Source of the DNA: Dendrophyllia cribrosa | Taxonomy: Eukaryota; Cnidaria; Anthozoa; Scleractinia; Dendrophylliidae | Direction of reading: 5' to 3' | Length of the DNA stretch: 64,000 nucleotides | Assembly: GCA_024195265.1 (NCBI GenBank) | Contig: JAJLRJ010000010.1 | Location: 39,828,298-39,892,297 of the forward strand | Shown: piece by piece, positions 22,170 through 36,300 of the stretch | How positions within the stretch are numbered: position 1 is the first letter of the stretch | Layout: every line of letters begins with the position of its first letter | Notes under the pieces: model-generated | Told to the model about the DNA's origin: nothing | The model's database searches: none | The model's input: only the letters and a program-made list of their open reading frames with translations | Translations under genes and position numbers: made by a program

Positions 22170-22622
22170 GTTGAAACGTTTGAATTCTCTAACCATACCC
22201 TTTTGGAAAATGACATTTCCAAGAAAAATGTTTCTCTTTGTTTTCTTTTTTTTTTTGCTGTCGTTAAATGTAATTATGTTTGTCTTGGTTTTCGTTTGCC
22301 GTGCTACAACTCTGGTCAGTAAAAAAATGCCAGCATTTTGATCTAAGCAATTAGATAAAACAAACTTTTTTTTTACTTATCGCGATGAAAATCAAAATGG
22401 AGTATTTCCGCGCTTGATCCGCACGCTGTTTTTAGAGCGGTTTTCAATTGAGTATCGAAAGTAATTTCGTGATTGCTTTGGTTTTTCATTGCTACGCTTA
22501 GTGATTGTCTAAGAAAACTCGCGCCAAAAACCAAAACTAATCATGACTTTACTCGCACGCGTTTTCCCGCGCTTTCCACAATGTATTTGCTTTGAGTTCT
22601 GATTGGTTGATTGGATTGTCTG

Positions 22623-23122
22623 NNNNNNNNNNNNNNNNNNNNNNNNNNNNNNNNNNNNNNNNNNNNNNNNNNNNNNNNNNNNNNNNNNNNNNNNNNNNNN
22701 NNNNNNNNNNNNNNNNNNNNNNNNNNNNNNNNNNNNNNNNNNNNNNNNNNNNNNNNNNNNNNNNNNNNNNNNNNNNNNNNNNNNNNNNNNNNNNNNNNNN
22801 NNNNNNNNNNNNNNNNNNNNNNNNNNNNNNNNNNNNNNNNNNNNNNNNNNNNNNNNNNNNNNNNNNNNNNNNNNNNNNNNNNNNNNNNNNNNNNNNNNNN
22901 NNNNNNNNNNNNNNNNNNNNNNNNNNNNNNNNNNNNNNNNNNNNNNNNNNNNNNNNNNNNNNNNNNNNNNNNNNNNNNNNNNNNNNNNNNNNNNNNNNNN
23001 NNNNNNNNNNNNNNNNNNNNNNNNNNNNNNNNNNNNNNNNNNNNNNNNNNNNNNNNNNNNNNNNNNNNNNNNNNNNNNNNNNNNNNNNNNNNNNNNNNNN
23101 NNNNNNNNNNNNNNNNNNNNNN
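22623..23122. other. Assembly gap, 500 N
   Basis: Exactly 500 N, probably a placeholder length. It begins about 450 bp after the last visible exon of the coiled-coil gene. Confidence 0.99.
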
Positions 23123-23534
23123 ATGGTGTAACACCTAATTTTAATGTGTTCAAGGAAATCGTCAAGGTAAAATTGAGAACTGAGAAATATTTAGCATTAA
23201 AAAATAACACAGAATGTAAATTTCAGGCTAGATGGAAACTTTATTTAAACAGTAGATTAAACACTTAAACTTATTTAAGCTTTAGTGCATTTATTTCATT
23301 ATGACTACAGGTGTCACTACAGGACACAAAATTGTTAATTCCAATAATTATAGGTGTTATTAATAATACGATGTAACAAATTTGAGCTTCATAATCTGAA
23401 ATAAAAGGTGAAAAAAAAGTTCTACAAAACATGAGGCATAGCAAGTTCTTAACCATTTGTTCAATATTTTCATACAGCGGTTTTAAAATGAATGTAAAAA
23501 GTAGTTCGCGTTTGATATGGATTTGCATTCATTA

Positions 23535-23661
23535 CAGTGGAACTCCGATATAATGAAGTGCCAAGAGGCTGGGGAAATGTGTTCATTATAACGGAGTTAT
23601 AATGGGCGAAAGGACTGATCGTTGGTTTTACTGGGATCTTCGTTATAACGGGGTTCCACTG
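23535..23661. mobile_element. pogo/Tc1-like MITE, TA-flanked
   Basis: 127 bp; ends CAGTGGAACTCCG and CGGGGTTCCACTG; flanked by TA at 23533-23534 and 23662-23663. Inner arms attataacgg...cgttataacg also pair. A related end (ttcgttatatcgaggttcca) is at about 59143-59162. Confidence 0.8.
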
Positions 23662-23755
23662 TACTACGCTTTGTGATTCGTCAAATAAAAATAAAAAACT
23701 CGTTTTACTATTAACTATTTCAGTTATTTTCTTTGAGTTCTGATTACTTAATTAA

Positions 23756-24205
23756 GTAATGATCCGCATAAGAAGGATAGTGCTGAATGGCAATGCACGA
23801 TGGAATGTCAACTATTTTCATTGTTACAACTAGTGATCTCATTGGCCTAGACTCAAAAACCGCTAAAAAGTTAAGGTTCAAGGTGCCTAAAGTCTATTTT
23901 TTTTAAGGTTTCACGCATTTTGAGACCCAATCGCACAACATGCAATTTTTAAAAGATATTGTATCTGGGTAACTTCATCAAAGAAGCAAAATTAGTAGCT
24001 ATTGTCTTCTGCTATTCTGATTGGTTAAGCACGAACATTTCCTAAAATATATTTGACGCAAATGGATTTTCTGTATTTTTATAATGAAATATAATTATGA
24101 ACCATCAGCCCCTCCTCTATTCTTGAAATCAAAGATATTCTATGTGGGAAAGAGCCAATGCCGCAGAATAATGAAGTTTACTATAGTTCTTATGTGAAGC
24201 ATTAC
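23756..24205. mobile_element. TTAA-flanked MITE, GTAATG family (copy 2)
   Basis: 450 bp bounded by TTAA at 23752-23755 and 24206-24209; the reverse complement of 16875-17337 at roughly 85-90% by eye. Confidence 0.8.
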
Positions 24206-24679
24206 TTAATAATAATTGAAAACCACTTTATAACGAGAATGTTTATTGGATGACTGTCAGGAATAATATAGTTCAATATCCAAATGTTCAACAATGTTCA
24301 AGGGTGTTGCACTAAATTGCATCTTTTTGTTAGTTTTAAAAGATCTATTTATAATATTATCTTAGAAATATTTCCTCTTTAAGCCGAAGTTTCGGTCACT
24401 ATTTAATAATTATTTTATATTAATAAGTTAACAAATGTACAGTATAATAAAACTACTATTTTTATAAAGCACTACGTCTTTTTTCAAAGTTTTTTTACAG
24501 ACTAAAGTACATACTGACACCTTAGTCGATGGTATAGCAGATAATACGCGCGGGTATTTCACGAGTTGCGTAGTATGATGATGATGATGGTGATGATAAC
24601 TTTATTGAAGTATCAATGTATTTAGCTACAAAAAGAGCTAATTGGGGACATAACATAAATCCTAAAAGTCAAACAAATG

Positions 24680-24941
24680 CCGTATTTTCTCGATTAAACG
24701 CCGGGCCCCGAATAAACGCCGGGTATAATAGAAGAAGTTGTAAGAAAGCCCCTCAAACGTTTATTTGTGGTATAATAAACTTAAGATTTAAGGGCAAGGT
24801 ACACGGCTGCCAAGAAAAACGAATAATAATCTTTTCTTAAAAAAATGGCGGGTGAGAAAAAACTGCTGATTCAAAGAAACGCCGGGTCCACTAAGCCAAG
24901 TTTGAAATAAACGTCGGGGGCGTTTAATTGAGAAAATACGG
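24680..24941. mobile_element. MITE with CCGTATTTTCTC inverted ends
   Basis: Left ccgtattttctcgattaaac, right gtttaattgagaaaatacgg, with internal copies of aaacgccggg. The right flank is TA; the left is TG. Confidence 0.75.
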
Positions 24942-26699
24942 TATATCATTCTAATGTATCTAGAATTTTTAATAGTAAAATGTAAAAGAAAACTTTTATC
25001 GATAGGGGGCCAGGGGCGAGAAAAAATGCGAGCAATGTGTAAAATGTCTGCACGTATTATCTGTTAAATCATCGAATATGGGATTTATTATTTGATTAAA
25101 CCTTCTTATAGCTTCTATGTCTTCAAACCGAGATACAAAGGTGTAATACGAAAATCTATGGTGTAATACGTTGGGATATTTTGCGTGCTCTCTGTTCTTA
25201 ATAAGGTAACATGACGTCACAGTCGGATAATAAAGTCAAACAATACATCCATCATAACTATAGGCCTTATTCACTATAGCCGCTGTGTTGGTTTTTATAT
25301 TACTGGTGAAATGCTAATTAGTGACCCACGGGATTTCTGAGGAGGAAACAAATCAAACTCGGGAGATTTCAAACACGTCAGGCTGATATTCGAATCTAAT
25401 ATAGGCTTACAGTATTATAGTTGATAATATACTCGTTAGTTTCCTCGCTTTTGTAACAAGTAAATAACTTGTGAAGGAAAAGGGAAAAGCAGAAATTTTC
25501 CAAACATTTTCTTCTTTCCAATGTTACATTGCTATTAATTTGTATTATAATGTCAAAACCAATATGGCGGCTATCGTGCCTATCATATATCAACGTCATG
25601 TATTACGGAGGTGTAAAATCACCTTAGAGCTCCCACTCCACTTTAAAGTAACAAAGTAACGTTTATTTTGGCCAGTCTAATATCTGACTGAATTAGGCAC
25701 TCCAATCCATATTGCTTGGAATTAAACTCAGCTTTTACCTTTAATGTGAAGCAACCAATTACGTCCTCGATAGAATTACCCTAACATGTCTTAAAAAAAA
25801 AACATTATTCTTTAACCAAAAAAAACTGTTTGTTATCACAATTTCGATATCATTTGGCCGTAAACTTAAATACGCGATTTCCGCAATCAATAATCAGCAA
25901 CTTTTAGAAGTCTTAAGACACTTGCGTCACATAATAACCGCCGACATCCCCACCCCTCCCTACTAATTTCAACATCGGGGAGTCAAATGCAAACAATATC
26001 GTAACAGCTGTGATTCTGCGAAGGACACTAAAATTACAAAAACCTGGAATTGTTCAAGAACACGAACCGGGAATAGAAATTTACTTTTCAAATTGAACTT
26101 GAACTCTGTTTTCACACAATTCTGTTATAAGAGATTAAGACAATGAAAGACAAAAACTTGTCCAAGAAAACCGTTCGTATCGGCACTCTTGCTAATATTC
26201 TCTCCGTCTCAGGAATCCTAAGCTTGCCTGCAAAGGCTTTAAAAACATTCTCTATCCCTTTAGCTTAATACTGTAAGTAGTCAGGGAAGGTTAAAAACAT
26301 TGCAAAAAAGTCTCTAAAGGCGAGAGATACTGAAGACCGATTTCTAGCTTCACCTCCAAGTGAGCTTTAATCCGGGTCTCACAATACCTTTGTTTTTAAC
26401 TGGGGTGTTTTCCCATTATGCCTATTACACTATATAACAGGCGTTGATCTTTTCATTTTCTCTTTCAACACGCTAAGTAAACAATGCACCTAATATTTTG
26501 TTGAATTGACCAACGACCTCAAACGCATTAAAAAAGGTCATTATTGTCTAGATTTTATCAATTAGTCTTTTTTTAAATTACTTATGCAATTAATTGCCAA
26601 TTGGATCTCACGAATTCAAAAATGAATTAGCAAGCATGCATTTAAATTGAAACTGGGATATTTAACTGAAATGTCAAAACTATTTTCCTTTCTTTTGAC

Positions 26700-26940
26700 A
26701 CAGACTTACCATCCTCTGTCTGTGTGGTGTGGTGTGCTGTGCATCATAAATGACCGTATCGGTTTATCAAACTAGCCTCACTAAAGGCGAAATTTAGGGC
26801 TCTTAAAACTGATGAAAATGAAATAAAAACTGCACAGGCTTACCATCCTCTGTTTGTGTGGTGTACTGAGCATCTGTAATGGCCGTATCGGTTTATAAAA
26901 CTAGCCTTACTAAAGGCGAAATTTAGGCCTCTTAATGGCT
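26700..26940. repeat. Direct duplication, about 130-bp spacing
   Basis: Two copies of cttaccatcctctgt followed by tgaccgtatcgg/tggccgtatcgg and actaaaggcgaaatttagg. It lies downstream of the TNF receptor stop. Confidence 0.7.
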
Positions 26941-27068
26941 TACCGAAAGAGAAAGGAGTTTCTCAACACACTTTCCGAAAGACATGCCGAAAAGACAACC
27001 TGCCGACAACTTCACGAGTGCCCACCGCTGGACAGTGTCCGCCTTACTACATCCTTCACGTACATCTT

Positions 27069-27346
27069 TTAGCTGTCCCATTGTTTAAGGACTTGGACAC
27101 AATCGTCTCTATTCATTTCTTTTAAAACTTCAACGAGTACATCTACCGTTGTGCCATCTCTTTGACCCCACTCGTGTAAGACAGTTTGCGTCGCCCTCTC
27201 AGGATCCAGCTCAAAGTTTTTGACATGGCTGTTTGTAAATTCGAGAAGTCCTGCCAATTTAATCCAGTTGTTAAATGACTTTGGGTTTAGGAGTCTGCCT
27301 AGCTCGATAAAGATATGCCCAGGCAAATCTCGAACAAGCATCTTGT
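27069..27346 (-). CDS. TNF receptor exon 7 (death domain, stop)
   Basis: Acceptor ccttacag. Encodes DKMLVRDLPGHIFIELGRLL through CVQVLKQWDS and stop: a six-helix death-fold pattern. Confidence 0.9.
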
Positions 27347-30300
27347 CTGTAAGGTAATAACAAAAAGATAACAAAAATAGATGACACTTAAGCGCGTTGC
27401 ACAGGCAGCCCAGTGTCCCCTTAGTTACCGAAATTCTCCTTGTATATAACATCGTATAACACATTGTAAATTAAGTAACATCCTATACCTGAAGAAGGCT
27501 GGTCTGGCCAGCTGAAATATTGTACTAAACAAAATATACGTTGTTTTTAGCTTTGCTTTAAAGTTTTATATTTTTTGGGGGGCTGAGGCAGATCTTCAAG
27601 GATTCAGCGTACAGGCAGCAGGATTTTCGTATACGGTTTCTTGCCATTTAACCAGTCCCCTTAGTGGAAGTTTCAAAGAAAAGGGTTCAATGTACTTACC
27701 CTTACTATTTCCATTCCCGATACTGACGCTCTGTAGTGAGCTGCTACTTCCCTGCGAGTCAGAGTCTCGCTGATGTTGGCTGTTGCTTCTCGCTGATGTG
27801 GCGTGTGTGGTCGTGCGTCTTCCACGAAGACCGTACGAGGAACGTGCTTGCGCCGGTGTCTGTGAGGAGGTCGCTGGAACGGGGAAATGGTACTCATTGA
27901 CTTCTGTTTCTTCTACAAAATTATGACAATGATAAAAGTCCTTAAACACTATTGCTAATCAACAAAAGACGAACGAAAAGACACGATAGGCAACATCCCA
28001 CGCAACATCGCGCGCAAGAAAATCACAGGTCCATCTTTAATTCTACTTGGGAGTTGTGTGCGATGTTGCGCGCAATAGGGTTGGACCAAGGCGGATATAT
28101 GTTTGGACACATGATGTTGCAGTTTCTCGCGCGGTTGAGTGAGGGGGGGGGGGGGGGGGGGGGGGGGGGGAAGTGAAGACGAATTCTAAAGACAGACAAG
28201 ATCCTACTAATGGTTCATACACATAGCCTGCGGCCAAACTCTCGGGTTCTAGCCACCGAGTCCGAGAGCTTGCTCAGAGGCTAGTTCATATGCTGCCTTC
28301 ACATTATCCTGGTCTAGACTGCTAGACTGCTTTGATAATCGAGCGGGAGAGCAAATACGCGATCGGATCGAGCGAGCGAAAGTAATGCGAACCGAGGGGG
28401 CGCTGGGGAAGAGGCCTTTCCCTCAGTTTCCCCTCGTCTCGTTCGCTCGCTCCAGTCTCGCCGAGCTTGTCGCCCGCTCGACTCACTGAAAAGGGTCAGC
28501 TAGTAGACGAGTCTTATGCTGGTCCGCAAAATATGGTTGTTGAATAAAATTTCTACCGCGGTGTTGAGTTGCTCAAGTATAGAATCTAACCTGTTTTGCA
28601 TGCCATGTAAAACCTTAGCAAAGGAAGAATAAAAACAGTATTTACTACAGTATTATCCAAATGACATGCACTGTCTGGTTACTACCCTGTTTGGTGGGGC
28701 TTAGTCAGTAGAAACGGAACTGAACCGAATTTTCAGTACAATATCTATAGTACGCTGACCCGGCCCGTTATTTGGGTGGTAACTCTCGGGTCAGGCAACG
28801 ATTAGAAAGGAAAAAGCTTTGCGTGACAGCTCATATTCCTGTTACCTAGGAGACATTAGTGAGCTTGCGCAACAAGACGGCAGGTGGAAGAGGACGCAAA
28901 ATTCTTGTGTGATGAGCGTGACACTAATTACGTAAGACAAAATTTCCAACTGAAATTTTTCTTGTTCTTGTTCTTGATGTAGTCAACACTGAAGAGCACA
29001 GCAATGTTAACTGCATATTGCATCAAAGCATGTCAGTAGTTACATGTCGCATTATCATCCTCCCGCCTCTGCCGTCTGTTGAGTACGTTCACTACCTTAT
29101 TGGTACTAATTTTCGCGTCGCTTTAATTTCGCGATTTTCGCGATTTAAAAAATATCGCGAACTTAAAGCGACGCGAAAAAAAATTCCCGCGAACTTTAAT
29201 GTCGCGAAATTTAATACCCTCCTATATTTCTTGTTTTCTCAATTTAATGAAGAAACACATGTATACTTATTGTGTATAACGTGTAAAAGCTCTACACGAC
29301 TATGGCATGCCTACAGATGATAAACAACAGTTTAACAGTCAAATGTCACGATCTGTGTTGCTTTGAACCTCGTCATCTGTATCGCTATCGTCATATTCAA
29401 GTCCTTTCAGCACCTCTTTTGTACAGTCATCGAAATGGCCATCTATCCCGGGTTCTTTGTAATTTGAAACGACAATCTGTTTATACTTTTCAAGTATTCC
29501 TTGTATTATACAATTGCAAAGGACGTTAAGCATAAGGATAATGTCTTTGACTATGCCTATGGAACACGATGCGGTTTCTATAGTTTGGTTTTGTTATGAG
29601 TTGATGATTTTCAGCAATAAGTGTAAAATAATAAAATTCTCGACATAAAATGTGTTTTTTTTTTCATTTTCGCGAAAATTAATTCCCTAAGAAAATAATT
29701 TTGCACCCAAATCGCGAAAATAAAGACCCGCGAAATATGCCGACCAATTTTTCGCGAAATTAAGGACGTTCGCGCGAAAATCTTCTAACATTGATTTTTT
29801 TATAAAACTTTTGCTACAGCTAGGTTATGAGTTACTCGTGTCAGAAATGCAAAAAAATGAGGGGGTCACCGACTTCGTTTCTGAGATAAGCTATCTTAAA
29901 GGCGACCCTAATTTTGAAAAATTGGTCTTCCTTACGGGATGTGACCCGAACGTCTGTTAGTCTAAAAATATTGCAAATAAATCTCTAAAATGCAACTTTC
30001 TTTCCCAAATTTTAAGCTAGTAGGTCTGTTCAGCAAATTCATTCAACTGGTGACGTTCCTTGAAGTAAATTTCATTTTTAAACGACAGCATTTGTAAACT
30101 CTAACAGCCGCAAGTTGGCAAGATTCGATGGCGCGCGGGTAGAAAAATGGAAAAAATTTAAACTTCCTACATTGATTTTTTGTTCATTTTTTCACAATTT
30201 GTCAAAAATTGGAAAAGAAAATTATCTATGAAAAAAAAATTGGGGGTCACCGACCATCCAAGCGAGTTAAATCTAAGCAAAGTTAACGCAACCGCTATCT

Positions 30301-33300
30301 GCCCTTTATGTGCTTACATTTCTTCTCTTGCGCGCGCGCTCGTGCATGACGTAGCATGGCGATGCGACATGAATTGCGTGCGCAGTAAGGATGCGCATAA
30401 ACAATTAGCGCGAACGTCCTTAAGTGCCCGCGAAAATTAGTACCAATAAGGTATTTACTGTACCTGGGGGATTGGAGGTGTTGTCATCACGTCGTCTTCT
30501 TTTTAGTATAAAAAAGACCATGGCGATAAAAAGAATACAAATCACAAGGACAACGGAAATAAGCGGAATGATGTACTTATAACTTGTGCCCTTTTCTTTT
30601 GTGATTGGTTGAAGTTTTCCTCCTCCACTTGTTGGTACGTTGGCTAGCGTAACTGCAAGAAATTTGCATGAACTTTCTGTTACATACCGTTACATGTTCT
30701 AAAGATTTTGCCCATTTTTTTTGTCGGGGAAACAGTGCTAAAATAATGACTAAGTTTAGCATAAACGCGAAATAGGACTGCCATTATTCTACGTCAATTT
30801 ACAATGTGGTTTACAGCTTGAAGATAATCAATTTGGAAAATACTAAATATAAACTGAGGATAATGAAATGATTTGTAAAAAATATTATTTGAAGGTTAAG
30901 ACAATTAGTTCTATCAAGTAGACCATTTTCTATTTGTTGTCGGTATATTAAATGAATACCGAGTCGACGTTATCGTTATCTGTAAGACCCTGAAGAAGAA
31001 AGGCTGTGCCTTTCGAAATATTGGATATTTTAAAGATATACTGAGTCGTTTCCGTAGCGTTTATCAGCCTTGCTTTTTTATCAAATCGTTTCATTATTTT
31101 ATAGCTGATTATATCCTTTACTACAGGATCCGGTGCTTCTATTTCGTTACGGTGGTCTTTGCAAATACAGTAACTTGTCATTAATTAGCACTTTGCACAT
31201 TCAAATCTCTATAACTCACTAACGCGACGTTCAAAGCAATAAATATTTCACTATTTAACAATTCAATGTATGTAGAGTTGATTACATTTGATTATGAAAA
31301 AATATATTTAATTTTTTCACTCGCTGAGCAAATCATGGAGACATGTAGTGTAGTTCTAACTTTTAAGTCTGTCGACGAAATCTTATGATGTGACCATTCA
31401 AATGAAACCTATTCGGTAGTCCTTTTGCATGGTACCATTTGTTTTTCAATATTTTACGAAACAAAATTTGGAATTTTTCTCAAATTTTGGCATTTGGCAC
31501 TCTTTGGAGTTAAAGGGTTAAGAATTATAGGAACTTGAAGACAGTAGCACCTATCTACTTACCAGAAGCTAGGTTCTGTGTTGGAGTTATCACGGTAAGG
31601 GATACATTCGCCCTCTCGCAGATGGTATCCCTGGATGCATTGCATTCTTCCTTCACAAACATCAGCCCGGCTGGCTCGCATTTAGAGCACTTAACACATG
31701 GTAACTCGAAACTTTCTTTATCAGAGAATGTACCCTAAATATAGAGAGAAATTTGTCAATTCATTAACATTTTATTTTTATAATCTGTAAAATGTCCGTT
31801 TCTCCTAAGAATTACATACATACATACATACATTGTTTATTATCTTTCCCAAAGGGGCTTTTCAAAGATAATACAAAAGATAAAAATAAAGTAATTAATA
31901 AAAACAATAAAAACTACCGCAAAAGACATATTACAATAAATGTAGTAAAACTTAAAAATATAAATATACAAGTGTTTAAAAAGTTATATACAGTTTTGAG
32001 AATATGTACAAGTGATTAAAAAATTATATACAAAGATAGAATTATATCTTATTAAATTCTTTTAATAACCTATATCTAAGTGACCTTAGTAGCCATTAGG
32101 AGGCAAATCCGAGAGGTAACTATTTGTTTTTTAAATTTTTACTATAGAAATGTATAACTTTTAAAGTCCTAAAGTGTGACCATCATCAAATGAAAGCTAT
32201 TCAGTGAGCAGTACTTTCCTGTGGTGCTGTTTATTATGCTGTACAAGGTGGTTCTAACTTTTGAGTCTGTGGATGAAATCCTAAAGTGTGACCATTCAAA
32301 TGAAAGCTATTTAGCAGTACTTTCCTGTGGTACTGTTTATTATGCTGTACAAGGTGGTTCTAACTTTTGAGTCTGTGGATGAAATCCTAAAGTGTGACCA
32401 TTCAAACGAAAGCTATTTAGCAGTACTTTCCTGTGGTACTGTTTATTATGCTGTATAAGGTGGTTCTAACTTTTGAGTCTGTGGATGAAATCCTAAAGTG
32501 TGACCATTCAAACGAAAGCTATTTAGCAGTACTTTCCTGTGGTGCTGTTTATTATGCTGTCAGTACAAGGTGGTTCTAACTTTTGAGTCTGTGGATGAAA
32601 TCCTAAAGTGTGACCAATCAAATGAAAGCTACCAAAAAGTACTTTCCTGCAGTACTTTGCTGCTTTAGGTGGATAAAGTCCTAAAGTTTGACCTTTCAAG
32701 TAAAAGCTCTTAGGCAGTACTTCCTTATAATGCTGTTAGTTTCTCAATATCTAACAAAACGGAATTTGGGACATTTTTACAATTTTAAGTTTCGTCACTA
32801 GGGATTAGAGTTCCAAGGTTCGTACTGTGTACAATTAGCTATCTGTCTTTGAAAAAATCAATCAGATGCGTGCATTATCAACACGTGATACAAACCTTGG
32901 GACAGCGTTGACATTTGGTGTCCCTTGTTTGCGAACATGGTGACACCACCCCCTCCCCCACAGAACATTTTGAACAGTCCATGCAGATGAGGTAGGCTGG
33001 ATGGTAATATTTCCCTTGCTCACATCCACATTCCCTGTTCCTGTTTGACCCACATTCCACAACAGCTACCTGGGAAGGCCCACATCGCTTGCACGGCTTG
33101 CATTCTGTCCTATTGTTTGCGTTGGCCATGTATGTAGAATGCTGTCAAAACAAAGAAGGAAAAGATGCAGTAAAGTTCCACTGAAGTAACGAGGTGTTTC
33201 ATTCACGGTTTCAGCAGCTTTTAAATATCGCTATTTCCGGGTTGTTACGCACTTAAAGCGGACATCCTAGATAAGATAGAGATAACCCACGGAACATCAA

Positions 33301-36300
33301 CGAGCATCCCAAGGAATTTACACACTTTTGGAGGTAATGGGGGATTAGAGGGATTACATGGGCATTTAGATTAGCGTGAGTCATCCGCTAGAATATCCAT
33401 GAGAGAAATAAATGACTGCTCGTGTCTTTATCGATACATTGCTATATTGATACAGTCTGAGGAGATATATTTTTCACCAGTTGACGAAAGCTCAGGAAAA
33501 AACTCTGAAGAATAAATATCCGATACTTTAAATCTTACCGGGCATGGTTCGCAGAAAGAAGTTCCCTTGCTTTCATTGCATGGTTTTTTAAGGAACGTTC
33601 CCTCCTGGCAAAGCCTACAGCAAATATTGTTAACACTAGTGTAGAAATTTTCTGGACAGGAGCCACTGACATAAGACCCCAGTAGGACAGCAATGATGAG
33701 TAGAATCTAAAACAACAGAAAATACGAAACAATTTAACCACACCAAAACTGAGAAACATGCCCGTCTTTATGCACTTGTCGCGGAAGGGAGAGGGACCCC
33801 GGGCAATTAGCTCATTGGCAAAGTTCCCAGTACGTCGAGGATGGAAAGCACTGATCGAGACTAAACCCAGGCGATGCAAACATATGTTATCGAACCCAAG
33901 CATGCAGTACTTTATTTCGATAGATCAAAGCAAGAGCACCTGGAAACGCAATGACCTCTTTCAGATTATCAAATGGGATTGTACATTTATTCATTTTTAA
34001 AAAGTGAAATATATATTCCATGACCTATCATCAGGATGATAGGTATCGTTTTACCTACAGAAAGCTGAAGGCCGGTTATTACTATAAATTATAGAACTTT
34101 TAAGCTTAATACTTCATTAACTTTTACATCTGACACAATGATTGTAATAAGGTCAATCTATTAAGGTTGGTTTTCACTAGCGCATAAGCATAAGCACAAG
34201 CCAACATACGCAGACTCAGTAACACGTTGATCATTAGTGCCTATTGTTCTGTTTTGTTCAAACAATTGGAACTAATGAATAACACGTTACTGAGTCTGCG
34301 TATGTTGGCTTGTGCTTATGCTTATGCGCTAGTGAAAACCAGCCTTTATGTATCCGATCAGCCATGTCAGCATCTTCTGGTTATAAAACATGGGATGGGT
34401 CAAGTTACAGCTGTCCATGGCTGCCATTATCGGGGTGATATGATGCGTAAGGTATTGGCCATACCGCGGAGACGTGTCATGTGACCCCTTACTTTCAGAT
34501 GGTTTATTTTATGGCAATGGCTCTTGTTTTATTTATTTGTGGCATCTTAATCACATTAAAACTCCCAAACCTTTAAACCATGATCGTATAAAATGCATTT
34601 ATGCTTGTACAGATAGAAAAATTGATTTAATATCTTATAAGAAAGAAATACCGTAAAAATATCTAAGAATATTATTGTCTGCACGTGGCGGGCCAGGCAA
34701 ACTTGTAGTTTGAGCTGGCATATGTTTGGTGGCTACACGATTGACATCTAGTGTTTACAGTTTTCTTATTTACCAACATGTTTATCAAAACAAGCGACAA
34801 ATGAAGAGAGGGTGAGACAGGCGTTAGGACGTCAGCGCAGTGTACACGTGACGAAGTTCGTGACGGACACGTTGTGTGCACACGAAAGATTATATGACGC
34901 ACTTCATATCATAGGGCGACATCATCGATACGGTGATCTACACACTATAACCTGACACTAAAATTAAATTGTGCTACGAAACTATAAACCAAAACCAAAT
35001 TAATTTGCTGGGGTGTACCAATAAATTTTGTATACATCTCGTAACAATCAGTATAACAAAGCCATCACAGTTTAACTGCACATGTTTTGGTATAATTCAT
35101 GTTGAACGAAATAATATAAGTTCAGATGTATGTCTTTTGTTTGCCTCGCGGAACAGTTAACTACATGCAAAGTAAAACTCCTTCCTATTTCGACAAAATT
35201 TATGCATGTAGCAATCCTTGTGGTTTTTGATTTTATGTACACTGACTGCAAAAATCTGTACACTTTTAACTCGATCACAACTGGCTGATGTTTGTTAGAA
35301 ATCCGCAACAATTAGCTCTTTCGAAAATTAGTTGTATATTCGATAATTGGCCCACAATGCTAATCATAAATCATAAGTAAGCGCTTAACTTAGGGTAAAA
35401 AACATGAATTTATACCTTAATGTATAATGGTTGCGGGTTGTGTGTATAATGTTCGCAGCCGCGTATGAGTTATTATATATCGAGAATTGGAGATGGAAAT
35501 TATCCGTCGCTGGCTATGGCGCAGAGAAACTAAACGGCGTTTCGTTACCAAGATTTCAGCAACTGAAACATAAAAGCTCATGCACTTACTGTTTCATGTT
35601 GTATGTTGTGTCGCCTCCCCATTTTATAAGGAACGCTGTTCTGTCATCCAAAAATCGGCATCATTGCTTTCAGTTTCTAACTAACGCGTAGTAGTACTGA
35701 GGTAGTTAATTTTGCCACAATATATATAAACAGCGGGACTACATGCAAAGACATGCAGGCTCCTTCTCTCCTAAAACAGTCCAAACCCCAAATAGAAAAA
35801 TATCACTTTTCAAAGTAACGAAAAACAGGGAAACCACCGCAGCGATGTCTTTCATTTGAATGGTTGCACTTTCGGATTTGAAATAGAACTGACCACGTTT
35901 CGACACGTTGTGCAACATAATAAACAGCACTTGACAACAGTATTGCTCATCAATCAGTTTTCACTTGACTATAGTCTCACAACGTGATCGCATTTAGAAC
36001 ATAATACAACATAATGGTGTATTTATTGGCTTCACTTTGGCTCTGAATCATTAGGCAATGTTTACCGCTCACATTCCTTTTGAGATGATGGTCTAATGTC
36101 CGCTTTTTACACGCTGATACACATGCAATCACTCCACTGACACCAACAATTACACTGTACAAGGTTAACCGTTTGCTCCCAAAAGTGCCAAAAATCAAAA
36201 TTCAAGAAAAACCCGCCCAAATCTAATTTTTTAAAATATTGTAAAACAAATGGTACCATGCAAAAGAACTGCTGAAGAGGTTTCATTTGAATGGTCGCAC

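Larger units (their letters stand above)
24210..27068. other. Region between coiled-coil gene 3' side and TNF receptor 3' end
   Basis: I see no convincing exon. It contains a LINE-like (ATG)n tail (about 24573-24640), a MITE (24680-24941) and a direct duplication (26700-26940). The receptor 3' UTR should lie just below 27069. Confidence 0.5.

Noticed and set aside
22509..23268. Several long open frames across the N gap
   Set aside because: Most of their length is unknown bases; not evidence for coding.
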